From Streptomyces sp. LHD-70 (lineage in GTDB: Bacteria; Actinomycetota; Actinomycetes; Streptomycetales; Streptomycetaceae), in contig NZ_JAVIFW010000003.1 of the NCBI RefSeq assembly GCF_031157275.1, forward strand, positions 310,001 to 374,000: 64,000 nucleotides of DNA. The letters are read 5' to 3'. Below are positions 1-8,802 of this stretch, piece after piece (position 1 is the stretch's first letter; each line of letters starts with the position of its first letter). Made by a program: the position numbers and the translations under genes. The notes beneath the pieces are model-generated. The model saw only the letters and a list, made by a program, of their open reading frames with translations, searched no databases and had not been told where the DNA came from.

Positions 1-118
1 GGCCGTCCGCGATGGCCCGCTCGTGGTAGGCGTCCTCGCTGCCGTCGATGCACACGACGACTACGGGCCGGTGGGGCCGGTGGTAGTGGCGGCCGTTCAC
101 AGTCAGCGGCTCGGTCAT
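1..118 (-). CDS. Phosphonoacetate hydrolase-like protein (5' end only)
   Basis: Only the first 39 codons lie in the window; the gene continues past the left edge. The visible N-terminus carries VNGRHYHRP followed by a buried strand VVVVCIDGSED and then AIADG. In phosphonoacetate hydrolases and other alkaline-phosphatase-superfamily enzymes the Asp of such a VxxDG strand binds the catalytic zinc. Phosphonoacetate hydrolase splits phosphonoacetate into acetate and phosphate. The ATG at 118-116 is the first in frame. The gene is divergent from a LysR regulator, the arrangement known for phnA and its LysR activator in Pseudomonas, which supports the call. The family is certain only at superfamily level because the catalytic nucleophile region is outside the window; a nucleotide pyrophosphatase is the alternative. 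Confidence 0.65.
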   Translation of the reverse strand, partial: MTEPLTVNGRHYHRPHRPVVVVCIDGSEDAYHERAIADG

Positions 119-225
119 GTACGGATCCACCCCTGAGGTCGAAGTCTCGCGGCCGGCCTCCTCGTTCACCGTGCCGCGTCTCCATGGGTAGCACCGGCGG
201 CCGGGCCGGAAGAACCACCGGATTC

Positions 226-242
226 GCTATGGCGGCCATAGC
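226..242. promoter_or_regulatory. LysR-type operator (T-N11-A dyad) between the divergent genes
   Basis: Perfect 7-base inverted repeat GCTATGG / CCATAGC around a 3-base centre. It contains the LysR box signature T-N11-A (T at 228, A at 240). It sits between the divergent phosphonoacetate hydrolase and LysR starts, about 108 bases before the former and 140 before the latter, where LysR activators normally bind and autoregulate. Confidence 0.6.
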
Positions 243-297
243 CCCCCGTTCCGAGAGCGGGCAGGTCCGGGGCCTCCCCGGCGGGCCGGGGGCGGGC

Positions 298-303
298 TAG
301 GCT
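298..303 (+). promoter_or_regulatory. Candidate -10 element of the LysR gene
   Basis: TAGGCT fits the Streptomyces -10 consensus TANNNT. It would give a leader of about 57 bases to the preferred GTG at 367, or an almost leaderless message from the upstream GTG at 313. No convincing -35 hexamer is visible. Confidence 0.3.
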
Positions 304-366
304 CGGCGCCCGGTGATCGGCTGGAGTGGGCCGGGTGATCTACGAGAGCGTGGGGCGAGGGGGCGC

Positions 367-1278
367 GTGGAACTCAACCTCCACCGTTTGTGGATCTTCA
401 TGCAGGTCGTGGAGCACCAGGGCTTCTCCGCGGCGGCGCAGCGGCTCTACATGAGCCAGCCCTCCGTCTCCAACCAGGTGCGCAGGCTCGAACAGTCCCT
501 GAAGGTCACCCTGATCGACCGCTCGGGCTCCCGCGCCCGGCCCACCGCCGAGGGCGAGGTGCTCGCCGAGTACGGCAAGCGCGTGTTCCTGCTCGCCGAG
601 GAGGCGGTGGCGGCCGTGCAGCAGGTCAGCGGCCTCGCTTCGGGACGGCTCCTCGTGGGCGGTTCGACGACGGTCGGCACCTATCTGCTGCCGTCCCTCC
701 TCGCCCGCTTCCAGGAGCGGCACCCCGGCATCGAGTGCGATGTGTTCGTCGGCAACAACGAGGCCGTGCTGGAACGGCTCCTGGCCGGTGACATCGGCGT
801 CGCGGTCGTCGCGGGTGTGCCCACCGCCTCCCAACTCCTCACGGAGACCGTCCTCGACGAGCGCCTCGTCCTGGTCGCGTCCCCCGCACACCCCCTCGCC
901 GGGCGCGCGGAGGTACGGCCGCAGGACCTCGCCGACTGCCGCTTCCTGCTCCGCGAACCGGGCTCGCAGACCAGGGTGCTGCAGGAACAGGCCCTCTCCG
1001 AATGGGAGTTGGACGCCGTGTCCCGCGGCGCGGTGTGGGGACCGGAGGCCGCGAAGCAGTGTGTGGCGGCGAGCCTGGGGATCGCGCTGATCTCCGAGCA
1101 CGCGGTCGTCGACGACGTACGCGCGGGCACGCTGACAGTTCTCCCGGTCAGCCCGGCGCCCCGCCCCCGCCCGGTGAACCTGGTCCGCCGCCGCGACCGC
1201 CTGCTCTCCCCGGCGGAGCGCGCCTTCATCGACCTCCTCCGCTCGGCGGGGGGCTGGCCACGCGAACTGCCTGCTTAG
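367..1278 (+). CDS. LysR-family transcriptional regulator
   Basis: A 303-residue DNA-binding regulator of normal LysR length. The N-terminal winged helix-turn-helix is seen at about residues 3-62 (LHRLWIFMQVVEHQGFSAA, then QPSVSNQVRRLE). A periplasmic-binding-like effector domain fills residues about 90-295. The GTG at 367 is chosen because the family begins a few residues before the first helix and a purine-rich GGCGAGGGGG lies just upstream; a GTG at 313 in the same frame would add 18 unconserved residues. It is divergent from the phosphonoacetate hydrolase-like gene with a T-N11-A dyad between them, so it probably activates that gene in response to a phosphonate or its product. The effector is inferred from position only. 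Confidence 0.9.
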   Translation: MELNLHRLWIFMQVVEHQGFSAAAQRLYMSQPSVSNQVRRLEQSLKVTLIDRSGSRARPTAEGEVLAEYGKRVFLLAEEAVAAVQQVSGLASGRLLVGGSTTVGTYLLPSLLARFQERHPGIECDVFVGNNEAVLERLLAGDIGVAVVAGVPTASQLLTETVLDERLVLVASPAHPLAGRAEVRPQDLADCRFLLREPGSQTRVLQEQALSEWELDAVSRGAVWGPEAAKQCVAASLGIALISEHAVVDDVRAGTLTVLPVSPAPRPRPVNLVRRRDRLLSPAERAFIDLLRSAGGWPRELPA

Positions 1279-1298
1279 GGCCTTAGGCCGCTAGGTTC

Positions 1299-2018
1299 CT
1301 AGGCCGCACCGGGTTCCACATCCGCCAGGACGACCATGGCCCGCTCGGCATCCGCCTGGACGAGCAGGCCGCCGCCCGGCGACCACAGCCCGGAGCGGCC
1401 GCAGCCGGTCCAGGGGCCCGCCGGGCCGACGTGGTTGGCGAGGACGACGTGCAGGCCGAACGCCTCGGCGATGCCGGGATACACCCTCGCCAGCTCCTCC
1501 ACCCCGCCGCTCGTGCCGTACAGAGAGCTGGCGAGGAGCACCTGGCACCGGTCGGCGGCGACCCGGGAGAGGAGGGCGGAGAAGTGGTTGTCGAAGCAGG
1601 TGGCCAGGCCGAAACGCAGTCCGCCGAACTCGAACCGCCCGTCGTGCCGCCCCGCCACGAACGCTTCCTGCTCGTGCTCGAACAGATGCTGTTTCCGGTA
1701 CGTGGTGAGCAGGTCGCCTTCCGGCCCGAAGACCAGTGTCTCGATGGCGGGCCGCTCCTCCTCGGTGGCCGCGACGCAGTTGACGACGATGCCGATGCCC
1801 GCCGCCCGAAGCGCGTCCAGGCGGGCGTCGTCCGGCCGGATCCAGAGGTCGCGCCGGGACAGTACGGCATCGAGCTCGTACCCGGTGAGGGCCAGCTCGG
1901 GGAAGACCACGAGCTCGGCGCCCCGCCCGCGGGCCTCTTCGGCGAGGCCGCCGAGCTGCTTCAGATTCCCCGTGAGGTCGGCAGGGGTGCAGGTGAGCTG
2001 GGCTGTCGCGATCTTCAT
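1299..2018 (-). CDS. Carbon-nitrogen hydrolase (nitrilase superfamily)
   Basis: A 239-residue amidase-type member of the nitrilase superfamily, hydrolysing C-N bonds of amides, ureido compounds or nitriles. The triad is visible: Glu in VVFPELALTGY (about residue 40), Lys in TTYRKQHLF (about 107) and Cys in FGLATCFDNHF (about 138). The ATG at 2018 starts MKIATAQL, the typical first strand. It lies 43 bases downstream of the PucR-type regulator on the same strand, probably co-transcribed. Next to a urease-containing operon it may act on an amide or N-carbamoyl intermediate. The normal length of 240-280 residues argues for an intact enzyme; the substrate cannot be read from the sequence. Confidence 0.85.
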   Translation of the reverse strand: MKIATAQLTCTPADLTGNLKQLGGLAEEARGRGAELVVFPELALTGYELDAVLSRRDLWIRPDDARLDALRAAGIGIVVNCVAATEEERPAIETLVFGPEGDLLTTYRKQHLFEHEQEAFVAGRHDGRFEFGGLRFGLATCFDNHFSALLSRVAADRCQVLLASSLYGTSGGVEELARVYPGIAEAFGLHVVLANHVGPAGPWTGCGRSGLWSPGGGLLVQADAERAMVVLADVEPGAA

Positions 2019-2061
2019 GGAACCGCAGCATGCCAGTACGCCGCGTCGCCTCGGACACGGC

Positions 2062-3264
2062 CTAGGCCGGTTCGGGCCCGGGGCGGCGGGCCCGCAGGGC
2101 GACCGCGACGAGGGCCGCGTCGTCGGGGCGGCGTGGGTCGCGGCCGGTGAGTTCGTGGAAGCGGGCGAAGCGGTGCTGGACGGTGTTGCGGTGGCAGTAG
2201 AGGGCTTCGGCGGTCTCCGCGATGGAGCCGCTGCCTTCCAGGTGTGTCCGTACGGTCTCCAGGAGCCGGGCCGCCTCCGAGCGTGAGACGGCGGGGGCGT
2301 CCAGGCCGCCCAGGACGTCGTCGGCCAGATCGCGCGCGAAGTCGCCCGCGCGGTGGGCGAGTACGTCGAGCCAGCAGTCCTCCAGGAGGCGTGGTGCGTG
2401 CGCCTGAGGCGGCAGCACCTGTGCCGTGGCGATGGCGAGACCGGCGGCGCGGGGTACGGCGGCCAGGCCCGCCGCTTCGGGAGCGATCCCGCACGGCGAG
2501 TCCGCGAGCAGCTCGGTGACGCGCTCGCGGGTGGTCTGGCGGCCCAGTTGGACGACGAGCACCGCGTCGCCGCCCACCATCTGCTGCTGCACCGGAGCAC
2601 CGGCGGCCCGCAGCGCCGTCGCCGCCTGGTGCAGCCCCGGCCCGGCCGCCGCGGACGACGCCGCGCACAGGAAACGGCCGTCCGCCGCGAACCCGAGGGC
2701 GAGCCCGGCGTCCCGTACGACCGTGGGGTTGTGGCCCTCGCTCTCCATCAGCCGCGCGAACCACATGCGCCGCTCGTCCGCCTCGCGTCGGCCCATCTCC
2801 AGGACCGTGCGCTGATAGGCCGTCATGATCCCCGTGACATGGCCTTCGACGGCTTCCCACACGTGGTAGGCGGAGCCGACGAGTTCGGTCATGTCGGCCG
2901 GTTCGGCCCGCCGTACGAGCGCTGCCCACACCACCCGGAAGTCGAGGCGCGCGGCTTCGAGGAGAGCGTCCAGGGGAACGCCCTGCAGAGCCCGGTTCTC
3001 GCCGACCCGGCGCGAGACGTCGGCGATGTGCGGCGGCACCGGCAGCTGAGCCACCGTGCGCAGGAGCAGCTCGAAGGCCTGCCACGCCGAGTCGCGGAAC
3101 TGGGCGTCGGGCACCCGGTCCGCGTACGAGGACCGCACCGGGTGGACCATGTCCAGCCAGTCGCCGATGAGCCCGTCGATGTTGTCCAGGCACTGCCCCG
3201 CCAGCTCGGCGATCCGGGGCGAGGGTGCGGGGAGCGTGGGGTCCGGCCCCGGGGAATTGTGCAT
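2062..3264 (-). CDS. PucR/CdaR-family transcriptional regulator
   Basis: A 400-residue regulator. The C-terminal 60 residues carry the PucR-type helix-turn-helix ([20 protein letters not shown], then [19 protein letters not shown]), the signature of purine and sugar-diacid catabolism activators. The N-terminal half is a helical sensor of the GGDEF-like/RsbRD type. The ATG at 3264 (MHNSPGP) is preferred because upstream in-frame codons are low-complexity and overlap the promoter region. It is divergent from the ureAB operon with 123 bases between starts, so it most likely controls that operon and the downstream carbon-nitrogen hydrolase in response to a nitrogenous substrate. Confidence 0.88.
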   Translation of the reverse strand: MHNSPGPDPTLPAPSPRIAELAGQCLDNIDGLIGDWLDMVHPVRSSYADRVPDAQFRDSAWQAFELLLRTVAQLPVPPHIADVSRRVGENRALQGVPLDALLEAARLDFRVVWAALVRRAEPADMTELVGSAYHVWEAVEGHVTGIMTAYQRTVLEMGRREADERRMWFARLMESEGHNPTVVRDAGLALGFAADGRFLCAASSAAAGPGLHQAATALRAAGAPVQQQMVGGDAVLVVQLGRQTTRERVTELLADSPCGIAPEAAGLAAVPRAAGLAIATAQVLPPQAHAPRLLEDCWLDVLAHRAGDFARDLADDVLGGLDAPAVSRSEAARLLETVRTHLEGSGSIAETAEALYCHRNTVQHRFARFHELTGRDPRRPDDAALVAVALRARRPGPEPA

Positions 3265-3387
3265 GTGCCCAATTCTGGGGGCCGTACGGGTGATGTTTCC
3301 ACCTTGGATTTGTGCCTGCCGCCCCCGAAGCTGAGGCGGTCCCGAGGCCGACCGCCCGGGTCCCACCGATCAGGAGGGCCACTCGAC

Positions 3388-3996
3388 GTGCATCTGACCC
3401 CTCGCGAGCAGGAGCGGCTGCAGATGTTCACCGTGGCCGAACTCGCGCGCCGCCGCCGTGCCCGAGGCCGCCTCCTCAACGCCCCCGAGGCCATCGCGCT
3501 GATCTGCGACGAGATCCTCGAGGCCGCCTGGGACGGGCTGAGCCTCGACGAGGTGATCGAGGTGGCCCGCCGGGTGCTGACCACGGACGACGTGCGGGAC
3601 GGCGTCGCCGCCATCGTCTCGACCGTGCAGGTCGAGGCGCTGTTCCCGAGCGGCACCTCGCTGGTCGCCGTCGACCACCCGATCAAGGCGGGCGGCCCGG
3701 CCGCGCAGAGTGGTGCCGAGCCGCCCGGTGCCGTACGGACCGGCGAGACCCCGGTGGAGATCAACGTGGGCCGCCCGCGCACCACCCTCACCGTGCGCAA
3801 CACCGGCGACACGGTCGTCTACCTCTCCTCGCACTACCCGCTGCACGAGGTCAACCGGGCCCTCGACCTCGACCGGGAGGCCGCCCGGGGCCTGCGCCTC
3901 GACATCGCCGCCGGGACCGCCCTCGCCTTCGAGCCCGGCGAAGAACGCGAAGTCGTCCTCGTCCCGGCCAGCCGCAAGACTCAGGAGCGCGCATGA
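3388..3996 (+). CDS. ureAB: Urease gamma/beta fusion subunit
   Basis: A 202-residue fusion of the small urease subunits. Residues 1-100 match the gamma subunit (HLTPREQERLQMF, then LNAPEAIALICDEILEAA and a GVAAIVSTVQVEALFPSGTS segment). Residues about 125-202 match the beta subunit (HEVNRALDLDREAARG, then LDIAAGTALAFEPGEER). The GTG at 3388 has an AGGAGGG site 9 bases upstream. Its stop overlaps the start of ureC (ATGA), so the two are translationally coupled. Gamma/beta fusions occur in some actinomycetes. It is first in a six-gene operon that continues to the aldehyde dehydrogenase. Confidence 0.93.
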   Translation: MHLTPREQERLQMFTVAELARRRRARGRLLNAPEAIALICDEILEAAWDGLSLDEVIEVARRVLTTDDVRDGVAAIVSTVQVEALFPSGTSLVAVDHPIKAGGPAAQSGAEPPGAVRTGETPVEINVGRPRTTLTVRNTGDTVVYLSSHYPLHEVNRALDLDREAARGLRLDIAAGTALAFEPGEEREVVLVPASRKTQERA

Positions 3997-5678
3997 CCAG
4001 CGTCGACCGCCGTACGTACCAAGCGCTGTACGGGCCCACCACCGGAGACCGGATCCGGCTCGGCGACACCTGTCTGTGGGTGGAGGTCGAGGCCGACGAC
4101 GGCACCCCGGGCGACGAACTCCTCGGCGGCTGCGGCAAGACCGTCCGGGACGGGCTGCTCGCCTCGCCGCGCTCCGACCGAGAGTCCGCCCTCGACATGG
4201 TCGTCGCCGGGGTGGTCCTGATGGACCCGGTGCTCGGTGTGCGCAAGACCGACATCGGGATCAAGGACGGGCGGATCGTCGCCGTCGGCGGCGTCGGCAA
4301 CCCCGACGTCATGGACGTGGACTACGCCATCGACTCGCACACCTCGGTCGTGCCGGGGGAGGGCCTCATCGCCACCCCCGGTGTGGTCGACAGCCATGTG
4401 CACCTGTCCTCGCCGGAGGTCGCCCCGGCCGCGCTGTCCGCCGGGGTCACCACGCTCGTCGGCATGGGGCTCGGGGGCGTGTGGGAGATCGGCTGCAACC
4501 CGGCCCACAATCTGCACACCCTGATGAGCGCCTGGCAGGGCACGCCCCTCAACATCGCGTTCCTGGCCCGGGGTTCGTCGAGTTCGAGGGCGCTGCTCGA
4601 CGAGATCACCCTCGCCGGGGCCGGCGGCTTCAAGATCCACGAGGACTTCGGCGCGACCCCGCGGATCATCGACACCTGCCTCGACACCGCCGAGCAGGCC
4701 GACCTGCCGGTGGCCCTGCACACCGACTCCATGAACGAGTCCGGGTACTTGAGGGACACCGTGGGCGCCACGCGTGGCCGGACCGTGCACGCGTACCACG
4801 TGGAGGGCGGCGGCGGACACCCCGACCTCCTGGAGATCCTCTCCGAGCCGAACATCCTGCCCTCGTCGACGACACCCACCGTGCCGTACACCCCGAACAC
4901 GGTCGGCGAGCTGTTCCCGATGACGATGACCGTGCACCGGCAGAACCACCACTCCGCGAGCGATGTGGCGATCTCCAAGGGGCGCATCCGCGAGCACGCC
5001 ATCGCCGCCGAGAACGCCCTGCACGACCTCGGCGCGATCTCCATCGTCAACTCCGACTCGATGGGCATGGGCCGGATCGCCGAGACCGTACGCAGGACCT
5101 GGCAGCTCGCCCACGTGCAGGCGCGCGCGAACGGTGGCGGGGGAGCGGAACGGCCCGAGAACGCACGGGCGTTGCGCTACCTCGCCAAGATCACCCTCAA
5201 TCCGGCGCTCGCGCACGGCCTCGCCCACGAGGTCGGCACCGTGCAGGCGGGGCGGATGGCGGACCTCGTCCTGTGGGACCCCAAGTGGTTCGGCAGCAAG
5301 CCCGAGTTGGTCATCAAGGCCGGGTTCGTGGCGTGGGGCAACACGGGCTCGGGCTCCGGCTCGACCCGGCTCACCCAGCCGCGCGTCTACCGCCCCTACT
5401 TCGGGGCCCTCGGCGCGGCGCCCGCACGGCTCGCCAAGGTCTTCGTCGCCGAGGCCGCCCTCACCGACCGGGCCGCGCGGGCCGCGCTGCCGTCCGGTCT
5501 CACGTACGCGCCGATCCGCGACAGCCGCGGCCTCACCCGGGCCGACATGCTGCACAACACAGCGACGCCCCGCGTGGTCGTGCCGCGCGAGCCCGCGCCC
5601 GTCCTGGTCGACGGCGTCGAGACCGGCACCGCGCCCGCCACGGAACTGCCGCTCGCCCAGCTGCACCACTTCGCCTGA
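3993..5678 (+). CDS. ureC: Urease alpha (catalytic) subunit, divergent type
   Basis: A 561-residue metallo-amidohydrolase subunit, urea to ammonia and carbamate in classical members. Nickel ligands are all present: HVH at 135/137, the carbamylated Lys214 in FKIHED with His216, His243 in ALHTDSMNESG, His269 in AYHVEGGGG and Asp355 in NSDSMGMGR. The mobile flap differs: the conserved Cys before the flap His is Val314 (MTVHRQNHH instead of MVCHH), while the acid-base His315 remains. No ureD, E, F or G gene is in the window, so nickel insertion would need factors from elsewhere. The neighbours suggest that the substrate could be urea released by the pathway or a urea-like compound. The ATG overlaps the ureAB stop. 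Confidence 0.93.
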   Translation: MTSVDRRTYQALYGPTTGDRIRLGDTCLWVEVEADDGTPGDELLGGCGKTVRDGLLASPRSDRESALDMVVAGVVLMDPVLGVRKTDIGIKDGRIVAVGGVGNPDVMDVDYAIDSHTSVVPGEGLIATPGVVDSHVHLSSPEVAPAALSAGVTTLVGMGLGGVWEIGCNPAHNLHTLMSAWQGTPLNIAFLARGSSSSRALLDEITLAGAGGFKIHEDFGATPRIIDTCLDTAEQADLPVALHTDSMNESGYLRDTVGATRGRTVHAYHVEGGGGHPDLLEILSEPNILPSSTTPTVPYTPNTVGELFPMTMTVHRQNHHSASDVAISKGRIREHAIAAENALHDLGAISIVNSDSMGMGRIAETVRRTWQLAHVQARANGGGGAERPENARALRYLAKITLNPALAHGLAHEVGTVQAGRMADLVLWDPKWFGSKPELVIKAGFVAWGNTGSGSGSTRLTQPRVYRPYFGALGAAPARLAKVFVAEAALTDRAARAALPSGLTYAPIRDSRGLTRADMLHNTATPRVVVPREPAPVLVDGVETGTAPATELPLAQLHHFA

Positions 5679-5703
5679 GCCCCTATCCGGAGGCGCCCCG
5701 CCC

Positions 5704-7359
5704 ATGCGACTCGACCTGCTCGTCCGCAACGCCCACATCCGCACCCTCGACCCGGACCACCCCACGGCCCACACCCTCGGCGTACTGAACGGCCGCGTAG
5801 TGGGCCTGGACGACGACGTGGCCGCCCTGCCCGCGCGGCGCGTCCTCGACGCGGGCGGCGCCACCGTGCTGCCCGGCTTCAACGACGCGCACTGCCACAC
5901 CGCCTGGTTCGGCCTCAACCTCACCCAGCTCGACGTCTCCGGCTGCCGCACGGTCGAGGAGGTCTACGCCGCGGTCGCCACCCATGCCGAGCAACTCGCC
6001 GCGGATGCCTGGGTGTTGGGCGCCGGGCTCGACCACAACAACCTCGGCGGCCACTACCCGCACCGTGACGCCCTCGACCGCGCGGCGGCCGGCCGTCCGG
6101 TGTGGATCAAGCACACCTCCGGGCACGCCTGCGTGGTCAACACCCCCGTGCTGCGCACGGCCGGAGCCCTGGAGGACGGATTCCCCGACCCGGACGGCGG
6201 TCTCGTCGCCCGCGATCCGGACGGCCGCCCGAACGGACTGCTCGAAGAGACCGCCCAACGGCTCGTGCAGGACCAGGTGTTGCCGTACCCGGCGGAGGCC
6301 GTCGCCGACGCCGTGGACGCGGCGACCCGGCACTATCTGACCGAGGGCGTCACGAGCTTCACCGAGGCGGGGATCGGCGGCGGCTGGATCGGGCACACCC
6401 CGGTCGAGCTCGGCGCCTACCAACTCGCCCTGGAAACCGGCAGGTTGCACACCCGAGCCCAGCTCATGGCCGCCTCCGACGTCCTGCACCCGCTCACCGC
6501 GCACGCCGACGACGCGATCACGCTCGGCCTCGACCTCGGGATGCGCACCGGCTTCGGCGACGAACGGCTCTCGCTCGGCCCGGTCAAGATCTTCCTCGAC
6601 GGTTCACTGCTCGGGCGTACGGCGGCGGTCACCGAGCCCTTCTGCGGCTGCCCGCACAACGAGCAGCGGCCCACCGGCTACTTCCAGGGCGACGCCGACG
6701 CCATGACCGACCTCGTCGTGGGCGCCCACCGCTCCGGCTGGACCGTCGCCGCCCACGCCATCGGCGACCGCGCCGTCGACCTGGCGCTCGACGCGTTCGC
6801 CCGCGCCCACAAGGAGCGGCCCCGCCCCGGCGTGCACCACCGGATCGAGCACGCCGGCATCGTCCGCCCCGACCAGCTGGCCCGCTTCGCCGAACTCGGC
6901 GTCGTGCCCGTACCGCAGCACAACTTCCTGCACACCTTCGGCGACGCCATGGCCGCGGCGCTCGGCCCCGAACGCACCGCCTGGTCGTACCGGATGCGCT
7001 CCTTCCTGAACCTCGGACTGCCCGTCCCCGGCAGCTCCGACCGGCCCGTCGCCCCCGGCGCGCCGCTCCCCGCCATCCAGTCGATGGTGACGCGGCTGAC
7101 GGAGACGGGCGTCCCGTACGGCCCGGACGAGAGCATCCCCGTGCTCGCCGCGCTGCGCGCCTGGACCGACGGCTCCGCCCGCGCCACCGGCTTCGGCGGC
7201 CGCAAGGGACGGCTCGTCCCCGGGCAGCTCGCCGACCTCACCGTCCTGGACGGCGACCCCGTCCGCACCGACCCCGGCCGCATCGGCGATATCGGGGTCC
7301 TCGCCACCGTCGTGGGCGGCGATCCCGCCCACGACCCGCACGGCCTCACCCGCGCCTGA
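5704..7359 (+). CDS. YtcJ-type amidohydrolase
   Basis: A 551-residue metal-dependent amidohydrolase of the Amidohydro_3/YtcJ group, which hydrolyses exocyclic amide or related C-N bonds in the cytosol. Visible metal motifs in order: GFNDAHCH (about residues 58-65), KIFLDGS with the bridging Lys (about 298), AAHAIGDRAVD (about 350), HHRIEHAG (about 378) and GSSDRPV with the late Asp (about 443). There is no signal peptide. A GGAGG site lies 10 bases before the ATG. It starts 25 bases after ureC and is clearly part of the operon. The substrate is not predictable from the family; context points to an amide or guanidino-type intermediate. Confidence 0.87.
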   Translation: MRLDLLVRNAHIRTLDPDHPTAHTLGVLNGRVVGLDDDVAALPARRVLDAGGATVLPGFNDAHCHTAWFGLNLTQLDVSGCRTVEEVYAAVATHAEQLAADAWVLGAGLDHNNLGGHYPHRDALDRAAAGRPVWIKHTSGHACVVNTPVLRTAGALEDGFPDPDGGLVARDPDGRPNGLLEETAQRLVQDQVLPYPAEAVADAVDAATRHYLTEGVTSFTEAGIGGGWIGHTPVELGAYQLALETGRLHTRAQLMAASDVLHPLTAHADDAITLGLDLGMRTGFGDERLSLGPVKIFLDGSLLGRTAAVTEPFCGCPHNEQRPTGYFQGDADAMTDLVVGAHRSGWTVAAHAIGDRAVDLALDAFARAHKERPRPGVHHRIEHAGIVRPDQLARFAELGVVPVPQHNFLHTFGDAMAAALGPERTAWSYRMRSFLNLGLPVPGSSDRPVAPGAPLPAIQSMVTRLTETGVPYGPDESIPVLAALRAWTDGSARATGFGGRKGRLVPGQLADLTVLDGDPVRTDPGRIGDIGVLATVVGGDPAHDPHGLTRA

Positions 7360-7467
7360 ACCGCAAACGGCCGCACCCGCACCCGCATCCCCACCCGCAT
7401 CCGACCCGCACGCTCCGGTCCCCCGTCCCCTCGGCCCGCCCGCGGCCGCACCTCCCCAGGAGTACGC

Positions 7468-8802
7468 GTGAGCACGCCCACCAAGCCAGAACTCAAGGAC
7501 ATCAGAAGACTGCTGACAGCGGCCTTCAGCGGCACCGCCCTGGAGTGGTACGACTACTTCCTCTACGGCACCGCCGCCGCGCTCGTCTTCAACAAGCTGT
7601 TCTTCCCCGAACTGGACCCGGCGGTCGGCACGATCGCCGCGTTCGTCACCTTCGCCGTCGGCTTCGTCGCCCGGCCCATCGGCGCCGCGATCTTCGGCCA
7701 CATCGGCGACCGCTACGGCCGCAAGGTCTCCCTGATCATCACCGTCGTGATGATGGGCGCCACCACCGGCTGCATCGGCCTGCTGCCCACGTACGACACC
7801 ATCGGCATCTGGGCGCCCGTCCTGCTCTCCGCCTTGCGCTTCCTCCAGGGCGTGTCCGTCGGCGGCGAGTGGTCGGGGGCGATGCTGCTCACCCTGGAGC
7901 ACACCCCGAAGGAGAAGCACGGCAGCTACTCCGCCGTCCCCCAACTCGGCTCGCCCGTCGGCACGTTGCTCTCCTCCGGTGCCTTCGCGCTCGTCGGGAT
8001 GCTGCCGGACGACGCGTTCTACTCCTGGGGCTGGCGCGTGCCGTTCCTCGTCGCCTTCCCGCTGCTCGGCTTCGCGCTCTGGCTGCGCGTCCACATCGAG
8101 GAGTCCCCGGTCTTCCGCGAGATGCTGGCCGACGCCGAACAGAACGGCCCCAAGCCCGCCCCGCTCGTCCAGGCCTTCCGCCGCACCTGGGGCCGCATGA
8201 TCATCGGCATCGGCGCCGCGTTCCTCGGCGTCGGCGGCTTCTTCCTGATGAGCACGTTCATCATCTCGTACGGCACCGACCAACTCGGCATCGACAAGCA
8301 GACCATGCTCAACGCCACGGTCATCGGCGCCGTCGTCGAGATCGTCGTCCTCGTCCTCGCCGGACGACTCGCCGACCGGATCGGCGCCTGGCGGGTCTGC
8401 GCCCTCGGCGGCCTCGTCACGATGGCCGTCGCCTTCCCCGCCTTCTGGCTCGTCGACACCGGGCAGACCGGCCTGGTCTACCTCGGCGTCTCGCTCGGCA
8501 TCGGCGCCCTGTCCATCCCGTACGCGCCGATCGGCGCCGTCGTCTCCGGCATGTTCCCGGAGGAGTTCCGCTACAGCGCCGTCGCCATGTCGTACAACCT
8601 CGCGGGCGTCGTCTCCGGCTTCGTGCCGCTCATGGCCGCCGCCCTCACCGGTGCCGCCGGCGGCGCCTCCTGGGGCGCCGCGCTCCTGCTCATCGCCATC
8701 GCCGCCTGCACCGTCGCGGGCTCCCTCGCCGCAGGCCGGGTCCTGCGCCGGCGCGGCGCCGCCCTCTCCACCCCGTCCGAGAACGTCGAGGTCCCCGCAT
8801 GA
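7468..8802 (+). CDS. MFS transporter, metabolite:H+ symporter type
   Basis: A 444-residue protein with about 12 membrane segments. It carries the metabolite:H+ symporter family hallmarks: LEWYDYFLYGTAAAL in helix 1, GHIGDRYGRK in the loop after helix 2 and RFLQGVSVGGEWSGA in helix 4. Relatives carry dicarboxylates, shikimate, proline or betaine. The GTG at 7468 has AGGAG 5 bases upstream. The last four bases overlap the start of the ThDP enzyme gene, so it probably imports the substrate of this pathway. The 108-base gap before it holds only short CCGCAC-rich repeats. Confidence 0.9.
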   Translation: MSTPTKPELKDIRRLLTAAFSGTALEWYDYFLYGTAAALVFNKLFFPELDPAVGTIAAFVTFAVGFVARPIGAAIFGHIGDRYGRKVSLIITVVMMGATTGCIGLLPTYDTIGIWAPVLLSALRFLQGVSVGGEWSGAMLLTLEHTPKEKHGSYSAVPQLGSPVGTLLSSGAFALVGMLPDDAFYSWGWRVPFLVAFPLLGFALWLRVHIEESPVFREMLADAEQNGPKPAPLVQAFRRTWGRMIIGIGAAFLGVGGFFLMSTFIISYGTDQLGIDKQTMLNATVIGAVVEIVVLVLAGRLADRIGAWRVCALGGLVTMAVAFPAFWLVDTGQTGLVYLGVSLGIGALSIPYAPIGAVVSGMFPEEFRYSAVAMSYNLAGVVSGFVPLMAAALTGAAGGASWGAALLLIAIAACTVAGSLAAGRVLRRRGAALSTPSENVEVPA

